The notes below the pieces were generated by a model, which made no database searches, had not been told where the DNA came from, and was given only the letters and a program-made list of their open reading frames with translations. 64,000 nt of DNA, taken from Phycisphaerales bacterium UBA2421. Its GTDB lineage: Bacteria > Planctomycetota > Phycisphaerae > Tepidisphaerales > Tepidisphaeraceae. Positions 7,520 through 15,959 of the stretch are shown piece by piece. The position numbers and the translations under genes were made by a program. The stretch lies in the NCBI GenBank assembly GCA_002343075.1, contig DDRH01000051.1, positions 169,111-233,110 of the forward strand, given 5' to 3'. Within the stretch, counting starts at the first letter, position 1. Every line of letters starts with the position of its first letter.

Positions 7520-8467
7520 ATGTCAATGCTGATAGTCGAACATGCTGGCAAACGTTGGTCTACCCCTGTGAATGGCCGGGTGTGGATCGGTCGTGATAAC
7601 GAGTGCCAGATTATCATCAGCCATCCGATTGTTTCGCGACAACACGCCTGGGTCGAGCCGGCGGGAGACGCTGCGGTAACGGTCGGCGATAATGATAGTC
7701 GGAATGGTGTGCTCATCGCCGGGGACAAGCTTGCCGAACCGCGCCTGCTGCGAGACGGCGATATCTTCCAAGTCGGCCCGGCGACAATTGCATTTCACGC
7801 GCGCGATCCTGAACTGGAAATCGAAGCGCCGAGCGTCGACGCCGCCGAGGTGGCTGGCGTCATTTTCGCCTGTGAGTGCGGCGCGCGACTCTGGGCGCCC
7901 CGCGGCGCGGCAGGTTCGAGCACGATCTGCCCAAAATGCAGGCGAAGCGTGAAATGCCCCGGCGAACTCCCCCCGCCGCCCACACGGCATCAGATTTGCG
8001 GCGTTTGTCAGTGGAAGATCCAATTCAGCGAAGCCTCCACAACTTGCCCGGCCTGCGGCGTCGCCTATCACGCTGACTGCTGGCGAGAAAACAAAGGCTG
8101 TGCGGCCTACGGGTGTTCTCAGGTAAACGTGCTGGCAGAGAAACTAGCTGACGGCACCGACGTGGAAATTGATCAAGTCGATCAGACAGGCCTCGAGTTG
8201 CTGGCAACCCCGCCCGAACCACGAGCGGTTGAGATTCCGCTCCTGGCTGCGGCGGTGGTGGCGTCGCTTGTTGGGCTGCTCGGCTTCGGCGCGCCTGCTT
8301 TTATTGTCGGCGTGATAGCGTTTGGCTACCTACTCGTACGCGGCGGGCAGAAGCGCATGCTGCTTCTGGCCGCGGTCGTGGTGTCGCTCCTCGGCACCGC
8401 CGCGGGAGTATTGGCAAGCCTTTACTGGTGGATGCAGATTTTTCCGGGACAGTTGATCGGCAAATGA
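7520..8467 (+). CDS. FHA / zinc-ribbon / prokaryotic RING-like membrane protein (candidate E3)
   Basis: Best candidate for the E3 ligase of the operon. Domains in the 315 residues: an FHA domain (1-95) with all reader motifs intact (G24-R25, S39-R40-Q-H42, N62-G63); a zinc ribbon (C118, C120, C137, C140); a RING-like treble-clef module with eight ligands, C160-x2-C163, C176-x2-C179, H184-x2-C187, C194-x4-C199; then three hydrophobic segments (about 238-256, 258-273, 279-303). The ligand spacing and the ENKGCAAYGC ending match the prokaryotic RING family (Prok-RING type) found in planctomycete signalling proteins. A phosphothreonine reader fused to a RING-like module on a membrane anchor, next to E1 and E2, suggests recruitment of phosphorylated substrates. 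That role is inference; a purely structural zinc module is the alternative. It overlaps the E2 gene by 4 nt. Confidence 0.9.
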   Translation: MSMLIVEHAGKRWSTPVNGRVWIGRDNECQIIISHPIVSRQHAWVEPAGDAAVTVGDNDSRNGVLIAGDKLAEPRLLRDGDIFQVGPATIAFHARDPELEIEAPSVDAAEVAGVIFACECGARLWAPRGAAGSSTICPKCRRSVKCPGELPPPPTRHQICGVCQWKIQFSEASTTCPACGVAYHADCWRENKGCAAYGCSQVNVLAEKLADGTDVEIDQVDQTGLELLATPPEPRAVEIPLLAAAVVASLVGLLGFGAPAFIVGVIAFGYLLVRGGQKRMLLLAAVVVSLLGTAAGVLASLYWWMQIFPGQLIGK

Positions 8468-9093
8468 TCTCTTTTAAGTGTAAACACTGCGAGAAGCGGT
8501 TCGACGTGCCCGATGCCTATGCTGGCCGACAAGCCAAATGCAAGGGATGTGGCAACACGCTTACAGTTCCTGTTCCCTCGCAGACGACCGGACAAAGGCC
8601 CCAAAGCTCAGTTGATTTGAAAATGTCCCCGCGCGCCCGGCGTCTGCTTGCCGATGCTGAGTCGATCACGCAGATTTTCGGCAATTGCCCACATATACGT
8701 ATCGTCAAGCAATCGGGGAGCCCCCCGGATGGGTATGAGATTGAGTATAGCGTGAAGAGCCTGGCGCGCGATTCAAAGGGCAAACCCATCGAGCGAATGG
8801 ACCACCGCGTGCTCATTCAACTCACGAGCGATTATCCGAGACTCAGCCCGAAATGCTCTATGCTCACGCCTGCGTTTCATCCTAACATTGATGAAAGCAC
8901 GATCTGCGTGGGCGACCACTGGACAGCCGGAGAGAGACTCACCGACCTGATTGTGCGAATCGCGGAGATGCTAGGCTATCAAGCGTATAATATCCGCAGC
9001 CCGCTGGACGGCGAAGCGGCTATGTGGGCCGACCTAAACCAGAAAAAACTCCCCCTGGACCCGCGCAACATGCGACCGAGCACGATGGAATGA
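8464..9093 (+). CDS. E2-like ubiquitin-conjugating enzyme (UBC fold) with N-terminal zinc ribbon
   Basis: Predicted to receive the ubiquitin-like protein from E1 as a thioester and pass it to substrates. The 209-residue protein has an N-terminal zinc ribbon (C6-x2-C9 and C26-x2-C29, of the FxCxxC...AGRxxKCxGC type common in planctomycetes), a linker, then a UBC domain (about 53-195). It shows the strand region DHRVLIQLTSDYPRLSPK, the E2 hallmark F138-H-P-N141, catalytic C148 in TICVGDHW, and the helix LTDLIVRIAEMLGYQAYN. N141 is the expected oxyanion Asn; the HPN-to-Cys spacing is one residue shorter than in eukaryotic Ubc proteins. The ATG at 8464 overlaps the previous stop (ATGA), and its own stop overlaps the methyltransferase start the same way, implying one transcript. 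Confidence 0.92.
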   Translation: MISFKCKHCEKRFDVPDAYAGRQAKCKGCGNTLTVPVPSQTTGQRPQSSVDLKMSPRARRLLADAESITQIFGNCPHIRIVKQSGSPPDGYEIEYSVKSLARDSKGKPIERMDHRVLIQLTSDYPRLSPKCSMLTPAFHPNIDESTICVGDHWTAGERLTDLIVRIAEMLGYQAYNIRSPLDGEAAMWADLNQKKLPLDPRNMRPSTME

Positions 9094-10289
9094 TGCCGAT
9101 GCCGAGTTTTGACCGCCACCATGACGCCGCTGCCCCATGTCCGGCTTGCGCGGCGAGGGGATTGGAGCACTTTTATCAAGTTGACAATGTGCCCACGTCG
9201 AGCAACCTGCTCATGCCCACTCGACCGGACGCCATAGGCTGGCCATGTGGTGCTCTCCGGCTGGCTCATTGTGCTGCGTGTGGTTTCATCACGAATACAG
9301 CGTTTGATCCTGCATCGCAGCAACTGTCGGCCCGCTATGAGGCGACACAAGCTTGTTCACCAACATTTGGTAAGTTTGCGCAGCAACTTGCGCAGGACTG
9401 GATTGATCGGTACGAACTCCGAGGCAAAAGAGTCCTCGAAATCGGCTGCGGACAGGGCGAGTTCATCACGATGCTCTGTGATGCCGCGGGTGCCACGGGC
9501 TGGGGGCTTGACCCCATCGTTGAACCATCACGATTCAAGTCAGAACGCGTGGATCTGATCGCCGAAAAGTTTGGGCCGAAGTGGTACCACCTTCAGCCCG
9601 ATTTCATCATCTGCCGCCACACCCTTGAACACATTCCAGATGTGTCAGTGTTCTTGAAGAGCATCAGGGCTAGCCTTGCCCAGGACACACAGACGGTTGT
9701 GGCGATTGAAGTGCCTGATAACCAGCGTGTGATGAGCGAGGCTGCTTTCTGGGATATCTACTACGAGCATTGCTCATATTTTGATGCGACGAGCCTGCCC
9801 AGTGCGCTCCGCCTAGCAGGCTTCGCAGTGATTGATCATCGACTGGAGTTCGGCGGGCAATATCTAGTCACCGAAGCTCGGCCCTCAGCGATGGCCCCGA
9901 CGCCCGCTAACGCAAAGCCGAAATCAACACCGCTGGCGGCTGCTGATTCGCTGGCAGCGTTCGTCGATAAGTGCTCGCAGCGGCTGAGTTGGTGGAGCGA
10001 GCAGCTCCAGAACAGTTCCGGTCAGTCGGTGATTTGGGGTTCAGGCAGCAAAGCGGTTGGGTTTCTTTCCACGCTTGGTGCCGGAAGTTCGGTGCAAGCC
10101 GTTGTCGATATCAACCCCGCAAAGCAGGGAACGTATCTTCCCGGAAGCGGACATGAGATAGTCGCCCCGGCCGAGCTGTTAGAGATCAGGCCCAGCCGCG
10201 TGATCGTGATGAACCCCATTTATCTCGACGAAATCCGGCAGTCGCTCACCGCCCTGGGGCTTACCCCGGATTTGGTCCCTCTTGTGTAA
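9090..10289 (+). CDS. Sugar C-methyltransferase-like SAM-dependent methyltransferase
   Basis: Probably methylates a nucleotide-sugar or a glycan precursor. Starting at ATG 9090 (4-nt overlap with the E2 stop) gives 399 residues. Order: an N-terminal zinc-binding module (CPAC and CAAC pairs) as in the NovU/TylCIII group, a class I SAM domain with VLEIGCGQGEF, the CRHTLEHIP post-motif and a YYEHCSYF segment also seen in the relative at 14360, then a C-terminal domain with VIWGSGSKAVGFLSTLG and PGSGHEIVAPAEL. It is a diverged paralogue of the 14360-15649 gene. By position it is the last gene of the ubiquitin-like operon, and by function it belongs to the polysaccharide locus. The exact substrate cannot be read from sequence. 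Confidence 0.87.
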   Translation: MMPMPSFDRHHDAAAPCPACAARGLEHFYQVDNVPTSSNLLMPTRPDAIGWPCGALRLAHCAACGFITNTAFDPASQQLSARYEATQACSPTFGKFAQQLAQDWIDRYELRGKRVLEIGCGQGEFITMLCDAAGATGWGLDPIVEPSRFKSERVDLIAEKFGPKWYHLQPDFIICRHTLEHIPDVSVFLKSIRASLAQDTQTVVAIEVPDNQRVMSEAAFWDIYYEHCSYFDATSLPSALRLAGFAVIDHRLEFGGQYLVTEARPSAMAPTPANAKPKSTPLAAADSLAAFVDKCSQRLSWWSEQLQNSSGQSVIWGSGSKAVGFLSTLGAGSSVQAVVDINPAKQGTYLPGSGHEIVAPAELLEIRPSRVIVMNPIYLDEIRQSLTALGLTPDLVPLV

Positions 10290-10332
10290 CAGAATCCGAC
10301 TCCTGCCCTCCGCGGCTGTTCGATGCGCTGGG

Positions 10333-10971
10333 TCACAGGAGAATCTTACGCGCAAAAAATGCCTCGGCGAAACGCGACGGCGAGTTACTCTCTACGCCCC
10401 TTAGCCGCATAAGACTTGTAAACACGTCCGGAGTAAACCACTGTTTCGAAGCCTGCGACTGAAACGCTGCATGCAGGTGCTCAATCTTCCGATTCACATG
10501 CTCCTGCGACACAGGCGAGAACAGGTTGGGCCGACCAAGGTCGCCGTCGTACTTGAAGATCTCGTACTCCAAGATCGCGTGATTCCGCCATGTGTTCCAT
10601 GTGAACTGGTTGATGAGTCGGTGATCCTGATGGCGGTCGTCGTCATGGTGGGTGAAAATAAGGTCGGGCGAAAAGCCCCTCTTCAGCTCCTCAAAGGATT
10701 CCTTCAGCCGCGCACCATCGTACTGCATGAAGGCATCTCGAAAATCGAGTAGTTCAACGGACGCGTTGGGTGCAAACAACTTTGCAGCACGCGCCGCCTC
10801 CTCCCTGCGAACCGGGTCTTGCGCACCAAAGACTACCCATCGAATCTGCAAATCGGGCTTGAGGTCTAGAAGGCGCAAAATGGTCGCGCCCGCTCCGATC
10901 TCGATATCGTCGCAATGCGCGCCGAGGCAGAGTAGGCGGTGGATACAAGATGGGTCAAAGAAAGAAGTCAT
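10333..10971 (-). CDS. PIG-L (LmbE-like) family N-deacetylase
   Basis: Zinc-dependent deacetylase family acting on N-acetylated sugars or glycolipids; here probably on a polysaccharide precursor. The metal motif A-H-C-D-D-I-E (family A-H-P-D-D-E) lies near the N-terminus and a second motif HHDDDRHQDH sits mid-protein; the Pro-to-Cys change in the first motif is unusual but keeps the His and Asp ligands. I start it at ATG 10971 (MTSFFDPS), 1 nt after the stop of the upstream nucleotidyltransferase gene, giving 212 residues; an in-frame ATG at 11013 lies inside the neighbour. It is last in a minus-strand run with rfbF and the UDP-glucose dehydrogenase, and converges on the methyltransferase gene. 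Confidence 0.87.
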   Translation of the reverse strand: MTSFFDPSCIHRLLCLGAHCDDIEIGAGATILRLLDLKPDLQIRWVVFGAQDPVRREEAARAAKLFAPNASVELLDFRDAFMQYDGARLKESFEELKRGFSPDLIFTHHDDDRHQDHRLINQFTWNTWRNHAILEYEIFKYDGDLGRPNLFSPVSQEHVNRKIEHLHAAFQSQASKQWFTPDVFTSLMRLRGVESNSPSRFAEAFFARKILL

Positions 10972-10972
10972 C

Positions 10973-11785
10973 TTAGGCAGACCTGGCATGCGTGCCCTTG
11001 CCGCCGTTGCCATTCCAGACCATCCATGGTGCCTTACCCTTCTGGTGCAAATCTTCTAGCGTCATCTTCTCCTTAAAGGTATCCATGCAGGCCCAGAATC
11101 CATTCCACTTAAACGTGCTCAGTCGCTTGGCCGCAATGAGTCTGGCAAACGGTTCGTTCACAATCTCTTCGCCGGGATTGATGTAGTTCCAGAACTCCTT
11201 GCGGAACACGAAGAATCCGCCGTTCATGAACACATCGGCGTCGGTGATCGGCCGAACGCTTCGAACCTCACCCCGCTCATCGCTTTCCCAGACGTGAAAG
11301 GTGTGGCAAGGTCGAACGCTAATGCAACTCGCGAGTTTGTCCGGCTGCGAGCGCAAATGCTCGATCATGTCCGGCAGCGGAGCATCGGTGACATTGTCCG
11401 AATAGTTAGCGAGGAACATCTCCTCCCCCTCAAGATACGGTTTTATCTTCGTCAGCCGCTCGCCGATATTGCTGTTTTGGCCTGTGTCGACGAACGTGAT
11501 TGTCCAGTCGCTAATGTCATTGCTCAAAAGTTGGATGTCGTGCCCGCCCTTGCGCAGCACAAAATCATTACTTGCGGCCTCGTTGTAGTTGAGGAAATAC
11601 TCTTTGATGACATCTGCCTTGTGGCCGAGGCAAAGGATAAAGTCCTTATGCCCATAGTGTGCGTAGTATTTCATTAGATGCCACAGAATCGGGCGATAGC
11701 CGATCGGCACCATTGGTTTGGGGATACTGTCAGAAAAATCACGGAGCCGAAGCCCCATCCCGCCGCAAAAGAGGACTACTTTCAT
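10973..11785 (-). CDS. rfbF: Glucose-1-phosphate cytidylyltransferase
   Basis: Makes CDP-glucose from CTP and glucose-1-phosphate, the entry to CDP-linked deoxysugars. The 270 residues match RfbF along the length: nucleotide loop GGMGLRLRDF, IPKPMVPIG, PILWHLMKYYAHYG, WTITFVDTGQNS, MNGGFFVF and GFWACMDTFKEKM near the C-terminus, ending with the KGKAPWMVW block typical of the family. No CDP-glucose 4,6-dehydratase (RfbG) is in the window, so the downstream sugar is unknown. Its start overlaps the stop of the UDP-glucose dehydrogenase gene by 4 nt and its stop nearly abuts the PIG-L gene: a tight three-gene unit. Confidence 0.9.
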   Translation of the reverse strand: MKVVLFCGGMGLRLRDFSDSIPKPMVPIGYRPILWHLMKYYAHYGHKDFILCLGHKADVIKEYFLNYNEAASNDFVLRKGGHDIQLLSNDISDWTITFVDTGQNSNIGERLTKIKPYLEGEEMFLANYSDNVTDAPLPDMIEHLRSQPDKLASCISVRPCHTFHVWESDERGEVRSVRPITDADVFMNGGFFVFRKEFWNYINPGEEIVNEPFARLIAAKRLSTFKWNGFWACMDTFKEKMTLEDLHQKGKAPWMVWNGNGGKGTHARSA

Positions 11786-13131
11786 GACCGTTCTCCCTTC
11801 AAACCGACCCCGATGTATCGATGCACCGATTGTGGATCTATCAATCGGCGGCCGTCGATGACGACAGCTTGACTGCCCTGCTTTAGCAGTCTCTCCCCCA
11901 GCGAGGCAAACTCGGCCCAGCGCGTCACGAGGACCACGGCCTCCACACCTTCAATTGCCCCCTCAAGACTCGCGGCAAACTCAGGCGGGCTGTCGTCAAG
12001 CGCGCGCTTCGCCGCCTCGTTGGCGATCGGATCAAACGCGACAACACTTGCACCTCGCCGCTGCAACTCCCTTACGATCGACAGTGCCGGAGACTCTCGC
12101 AAATCATCTGTTTCTGGCTTAAATGCCAGTCCGAGCACTGCGACCCGTCTGCCCTTCAAGCCGCCCAGCGCGGCCTCGGCCTGGTCAACCAGCCGCTTGG
12201 GCCGCTCGGCGTTGATCGCAAGGACCGCGGCGAGCAGGGGCGTGTCAACATTCAGGGCCGCGGCATGTGCGTTGAGGGCCTTCACGTCCTTCGGAAAGCA
12301 ACTGCCTCCAAAGCCACACCCCGGCGACAGAAAACTGGTGATTGGCGAGCGAACCCGCCGGCCATCGGCATGGACCGTAAGCTCCTTCATCGCATGCACA
12401 CCGCGCATCACATCGAGTGCATCGACGGCGCCAATGCCCTCACAGATGTTGGCAATCTCGTTGGCGAAACTGATCATTGATGCCTGTAACGCGTTGCTGG
12501 CGTACTTGATCATCTCCGCGGTGGCGTTGTTGCAGGGAATGAGGGGGACGCTCTCAAAACTCGCGTATAACTCGGCGATCGCGTCCTGTGTGCGCGCGTC
12601 AATTCCGCCGAGAACGATCCGGTCGGGGTTCATGAAGTCATGAACTGCCACGCCTTCGCTTAAAAATTCCGGGTTCATTCCCAGCCCAAACTGCTCGCCG
12701 CGCAGCTTGCCACTGGCCTCCTCGATCAGCGCGCCTACGACGTCATCAGTTGTACCGGGAACGACCGTGCTCTTTACCACGACGACGTGATAACCCGCTT
12801 TGGCCTTCAGCGCGTTGCCAATCTGCGTTGCGATCTGCTTGATGAATGTTAGATCAATCACCTTTCCGTCGAAGGGCGTCGGGGCTGCGATGAGAGTTAG
12901 CTCCGACCCCCGCACCGCCGCCGAGAGGTCGGCTGTCGCTGTCAAACCGCTCCCGGCGTGCCGAGCTATGATCTCCGGCAATCCCTTTTCGTGAATCGGG
13001 CAGACGCCGGCGTTGATCGCATCCACTTTGCGCTGGTCAATGTCAACGCAAACAACGCGATGACCGCGATCCGCGAGGCACGCGCCCGTGACCAGCCCGA
13101 CATAACCCGAACCTATGATTGATACCTTCAT
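11782..13131 (-). CDS. ugd: UDP-glucose 6-dehydrogenase (UDP-glucose/GDP-mannose dehydrogenase family)
   Basis: Oxidises UDP-glucose to UDP-glucuronate with two NAD+. The 449-residue protein starts with a Rossmann motif (VSIIGSGYVGLVTGACLA) and carries KSTVVPGTT, NPEFLSEG, the central-domain K-Y-A-S-N-A and the catalytic Cys in GCGFGGSCFPKD. The C-terminal UDP-binding domain has AVLGLAFKPETDDLRESPAL. GDP-mannose dehydrogenase is the main alternative, but the next upstream gene resembles UDP-glucuronate decarboxylase, which favours UDP-glucose as substrate. It is upstream of rfbF with a 4-nt overlap. Confidence 0.92.
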   Translation of the reverse strand: MKVSIIGSGYVGLVTGACLADRGHRVVCVDIDQRKVDAINAGVCPIHEKGLPEIIARHAGSGLTATADLSAAVRGSELTLIAAPTPFDGKVIDLTFIKQIATQIGNALKAKAGYHVVVVKSTVVPGTTDDVVGALIEEASGKLRGEQFGLGMNPEFLSEGVAVHDFMNPDRIVLGGIDARTQDAIAELYASFESVPLIPCNNATAEMIKYASNALQASMISFANEIANICEGIGAVDALDVMRGVHAMKELTVHADGRRVRSPITSFLSPGCGFGGSCFPKDVKALNAHAAALNVDTPLLAAVLAINAERPKRLVDQAEAALGGLKGRRVAVLGLAFKPETDDLRESPALSIVRELQRRGASVVAFDPIANEAAKRALDDSPPEFAASLEGAIEGVEAVVLVTRWAEFASLGERLLKQGSQAVVIDGRRLIDPQSVHRYIGVGLKGERS

Positions 13132-13198
13132 TTATAACACCGATATTCAATCGGATGCTTGCTTTGAATCGAGAAGACGCGCGAATCGAAGACCCATG

Positions 13199-14332
13199 CT
13201 ACTTCTCCTCGGCATCACGATTTCCGCTGTACCAGATCAACGACCTGCGTAGACCCTCATCGAGCGAAATCAGCGGCTCATATCCGAGGTGCGAGCGCGC
13301 TTTCTCAATGACCGGGCAGCGGCGATTTGGATTGTCAATCAGGTACTCCTTGTCGCGGCTCTGCTTACGTTCCAGCTTTCCCCTGTATCCAAACAGTTCA
13401 CGGCTCAAGGCGATCATTTTCTCGGCCAACTCGGCCACGCTGATTTCAGGCGTTTCGGTTCCGATGTTGTATGCCTCGCCGGGAGCGCCCTTGACCAGAA
13501 TCTTCATGTAACCCTGAATCGCGTCGGCCGAATAGCAGAACGTGCGCGTTGGTGTGCCGTCGGATAGCATGACAATGTCGCGACCACTCAGGATATCTCG
13601 CGCGAAATCGGGGATAAGCCGGCCGTCTGTGATTTTCAACCCCGGACCGTAGTTGTTGAACGGCCTGGCCGTCTTCACTGCCACCCCGTGCTGCTTGGCA
13701 AAATTCACGCACAGTGTCTCCCCGAACCGCTTCGCTTCGTCATAACACGCCCGCGGCCCGGTGCAGCTAACCAGACCACGGTAGTCTTCACGAGTGGGAA
13801 TGTTGGCAGCGTCGGGATCACCGTAAATCTCACTGGACGAAAAGAAGAGTATACCTTCAACTGGTGCTCCGCTTTCCTTTCGCTGCAGGGCGTAGTCGAG
13901 CAGATTGCGCAGGCCGTTGATGTTGGCGTCCATGGTGCCGATCGGATCGATGCGGTAATAGGTAGGCGATGCAATCGACGCTGCGTGGATGATCCAGTGA
14001 AAATGCCCCAGCGGCTTTGGCAAAGGCAGCTTCATATCGTGGCGAACGAGTGTGAGCGCGCGGTTCTCGGTTAAACATGTGAGCCAACCGGGCACCCCAC
14101 GCGATAGATTGTCGAACACCGTCAGGCGAATTCGATCGTTCGCGGCCGCGAGGGTGTTGTAGTGCGTAATGGTCTGCACAAGGTAATAGCCAAGAAACCC
14201 CGCTCCGCCGGTGACGAGTACCGACTTGCCCGCCAGCTTCTTCAATTCGCTCGAGAGCGTCTTGCTACAAAGCGTATTGAGGTCGTCCAGGAGAATGTCG
14301 TCTGCGGTTTGTATGGTCATCGTCGTCTTCAT
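13199..14332 (-). CDS. NAD-dependent SDR, UDP-glucuronate decarboxylase-like
   Basis: Likely converts UDP-glucuronate to UDP-xylose, or acts as a related epimerase. The 377-residue extended SDR has the NAD motif VTGGAGFLGYYL (near residues 38-49), a Ser-rich catalytic strand FFSSSEIYGDP and the catalytic Y-D-E-A-K. The GPRACYDEAKRFGETLC and ARPFNNYGPG blocks resemble UXS enzymes (RxCYDEGKRxAETL, RIFNTYGP). About 35 extra N-terminal residues precede the Rossmann motif, and a later Met could be the true start. Its position directly upstream of ugd fits a glucose-glucuronate-xylose path; the specific product is inferred. Confidence 0.87.
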   Translation of the reverse strand: MKTTMTIQTADDILLDDLNTLCSKTLSSELKKLAGKSVLVTGGAGFLGYYLVQTITHYNTLAAANDRIRLTVFDNLSRGVPGWLTCLTENRALTLVRHDMKLPLPKPLGHFHWIIHAASIASPTYYRIDPIGTMDANINGLRNLLDYALQRKESGAPVEGILFFSSSEIYGDPDAANIPTREDYRGLVSCTGPRACYDEAKRFGETLCVNFAKQHGVAVKTARPFNNYGPGLKITDGRLIPDFARDILSGRDIVMLSDGTPTRTFCYSADAIQGYMKILVKGAPGEAYNIGTETPEISVAELAEKMIALSRELFGYRGKLERKQSRDKEYLIDNPNRRCPVIEKARSHLGYEPLISLDEGLRRSLIWYSGNRDAEEK

Positions 14333-14359
14333 CGCGTGGTTAGATTGCTCGCCGAGCCT

Positions 14360-15649
14360 TTAGCATTCCTGCAACTGGGGCATAAACACGACAAACTTCC
14401 CGCCCCACTCCCGCACCGCTGCCATCTGCTGCATCACTTCGGTTTTGAGGTTCCACACCAAGATCAGCACAAAATCGGGCTTGGCATCCATGATCTCATC
14501 GGGCGAGCGGATCGGAATGCGCGTTCCAGGCAGGAAGTTACCCTGCTTATGCGGGCTACGATCGACGGTGAATTCGACGAAGTCGCTACGAATACCGCAA
14601 TAGTTCAGGAGCGTATTACCCTTCCCCGGAGCACCGTATGCAACGACTTTCTTTCCCGCGCGTTTCTGCTCAATGAGCCAGGACAGTATCTGCCGTTTGT
14701 GCTCTTCCACTTGTTTACCGTACGCGGCATAACTCTTGAGATCACCCTGCCCAGCGGCACGTTCGCGCGCCTTCATTGCGTGCACGCGCTCGCTGACAGT
14801 ATGTGTCCCGTCGTCCGTGTGATGGGCATACACGCGGATCGACCCGCCGTGGATGTCGATCTCATCGACATCGAACAGTTCCATCCCGTGCGCCGCAAAG
14901 ATCTTCTCGACGGTGGTGAATGAGAGGTACGAGTAGTGTTCGTGATACACCGTATCCCAGTAGTTTTTGTCGATCAGGTGCAGCAACTGCGGAAACTCCA
15001 TCGTCACCACGCCCGCAGGCGAGAGCAGGATCTTCATTCCGCCGACGAAATCGTTGATGTCGGGAACGTGCGCCAGAACGTTGTTACCCAGGATCAGATC
15101 GGCGGGACCGTTTGAATCGAGCACCTCGCGCGCGGTCTGGCGGCCGAAGAACCGCACGATCGTCGGCACCCCCTTCTCCTGCGCCGCAGCGGCGGTGTTG
15201 GCGGTCGGCTCGATGCCCAGACACGGGATCTTCTTTTCCAGGAAATACTGCAGTAGGTAACCGTCGTTGCTGGCAAGCTCAACCACCCGGCTCCTGCCGC
15301 CCAGACCAAAGCGGGCTGTCATCTGCTCAACATACGCCCGGGCATGGGCGAGCATCGTCTCGCTGTACGAGCTGAAATAGGCGTACTCACCGTCGAAAAT
15401 TGCTTCACGCGACACGTATGCAGGCAACTGCACGAGATAACACTTCTCGCACACATACACATGCAGCGGATAAAACGGCTCGCCATGATCAAACTGCGCC
15501 GGCGTGACGTGCTTTTGGCATAGCGGGCTCGTGCCCAGGTCAACAAACGTGTGCCGCAACGGCTCAGCGCAGAACCGGCAACACGGCCCGGCGCTGAGGG
15601 GATTGGGGAGAGTCGAAGTTGAAGTGTTCGTTTCCACAGCCGTCATCAT
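14360..15649 (-). CDS. Sugar C-methyltransferase (TylCIII/NovU-like)
   Basis: SAM-dependent C-methyltransferase family acting on nucleotide-linked keto sugars. An N-terminal zinc-binding domain (CRFC, then CEKC) is followed by a SAM domain with VVELASNDGYLLQYF, ILGNNVLAHVPDIN and YHEHYSYLSF, and a C-terminal domain with VVAYGAPGKGNTLLNY and KQGNFLPGTRIPI. This three-part layout is diagnostic of the family. I start at ATG 15649 (MMTAVETN) since the preceding in-frame residues look like untranslated leader; 15646 is equally possible. 429 residues. It is a paralogue of the plus-strand gene at 9090 and the first gene of this minus-strand sugar run. Confidence 0.88.
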   Translation of the reverse strand: MMTAVETNTSTSTLPNPLSAGPCCRFCAEPLRHTFVDLGTSPLCQKHVTPAQFDHGEPFYPLHVYVCEKCYLVQLPAYVSREAIFDGEYAYFSSYSETMLAHARAYVEQMTARFGLGGRSRVVELASNDGYLLQYFLEKKIPCLGIEPTANTAAAAQEKGVPTIVRFFGRQTAREVLDSNGPADLILGNNVLAHVPDINDFVGGMKILLSPAGVVTMEFPQLLHLIDKNYWDTVYHEHYSYLSFTTVEKIFAAHGMELFDVDEIDIHGGSIRVYAHHTDDGTHTVSERVHAMKARERAAGQGDLKSYAAYGKQVEEHKRQILSWLIEQKRAGKKVVAYGAPGKGNTLLNYCGIRSDFVEFTVDRSPHKQGNFLPGTRIPIRSPDEIMDAKPDFVLILVWNLKTEVMQQMAAVREWGGKFVVFMPQLQEC

Positions 15650-15891
15650 GCACCAACCCGGGCACCCGCGAAATGGCGGCGGCACCGCTATTGGAGTTTA
15701 TCGGGACTCGGAAGAGTCGACTTAATCTACAAGCGTACCGTAAAAATCTGGGATTTTCGGCCAACAGTCTGGCGATTGAGCACGGCCGGCGGGGGTGCCC
15801 GGTGGTTGAGTCAAGCTCTGCCCCCCTCCGCGAGTGCGACGATCAAGCCGCTGAAAGTGCGTGAAACCGACGGGACAAGGCAAAACCAAGA

Positions 15892-15921
15892 ACCGGCGGT
15901 CACAGTTAAGTGACCGCCGGT
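15892..15921 (-). terminator. Hairpin terminator of the PEP-CTERM gene
   Basis: A perfect 12-bp stem (ACCGGCGGTCAC at 15892-15903 with GTGACCGCCGGT at 15910-15921) around a 6-nt loop, about 40 bp past the stop of the minus-strand PEP-CTERM gene. On the minus strand it is followed by a moderately T-rich stretch (TTGGTTTTG), so it should act as a rho-independent terminator and insulate the sugar genes downstream. Confidence 0.8.
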
Positions 15922-15959
15922 CGAATTGGCAAGGGTAATCCTTGGCGTCAGCTCAAGAT

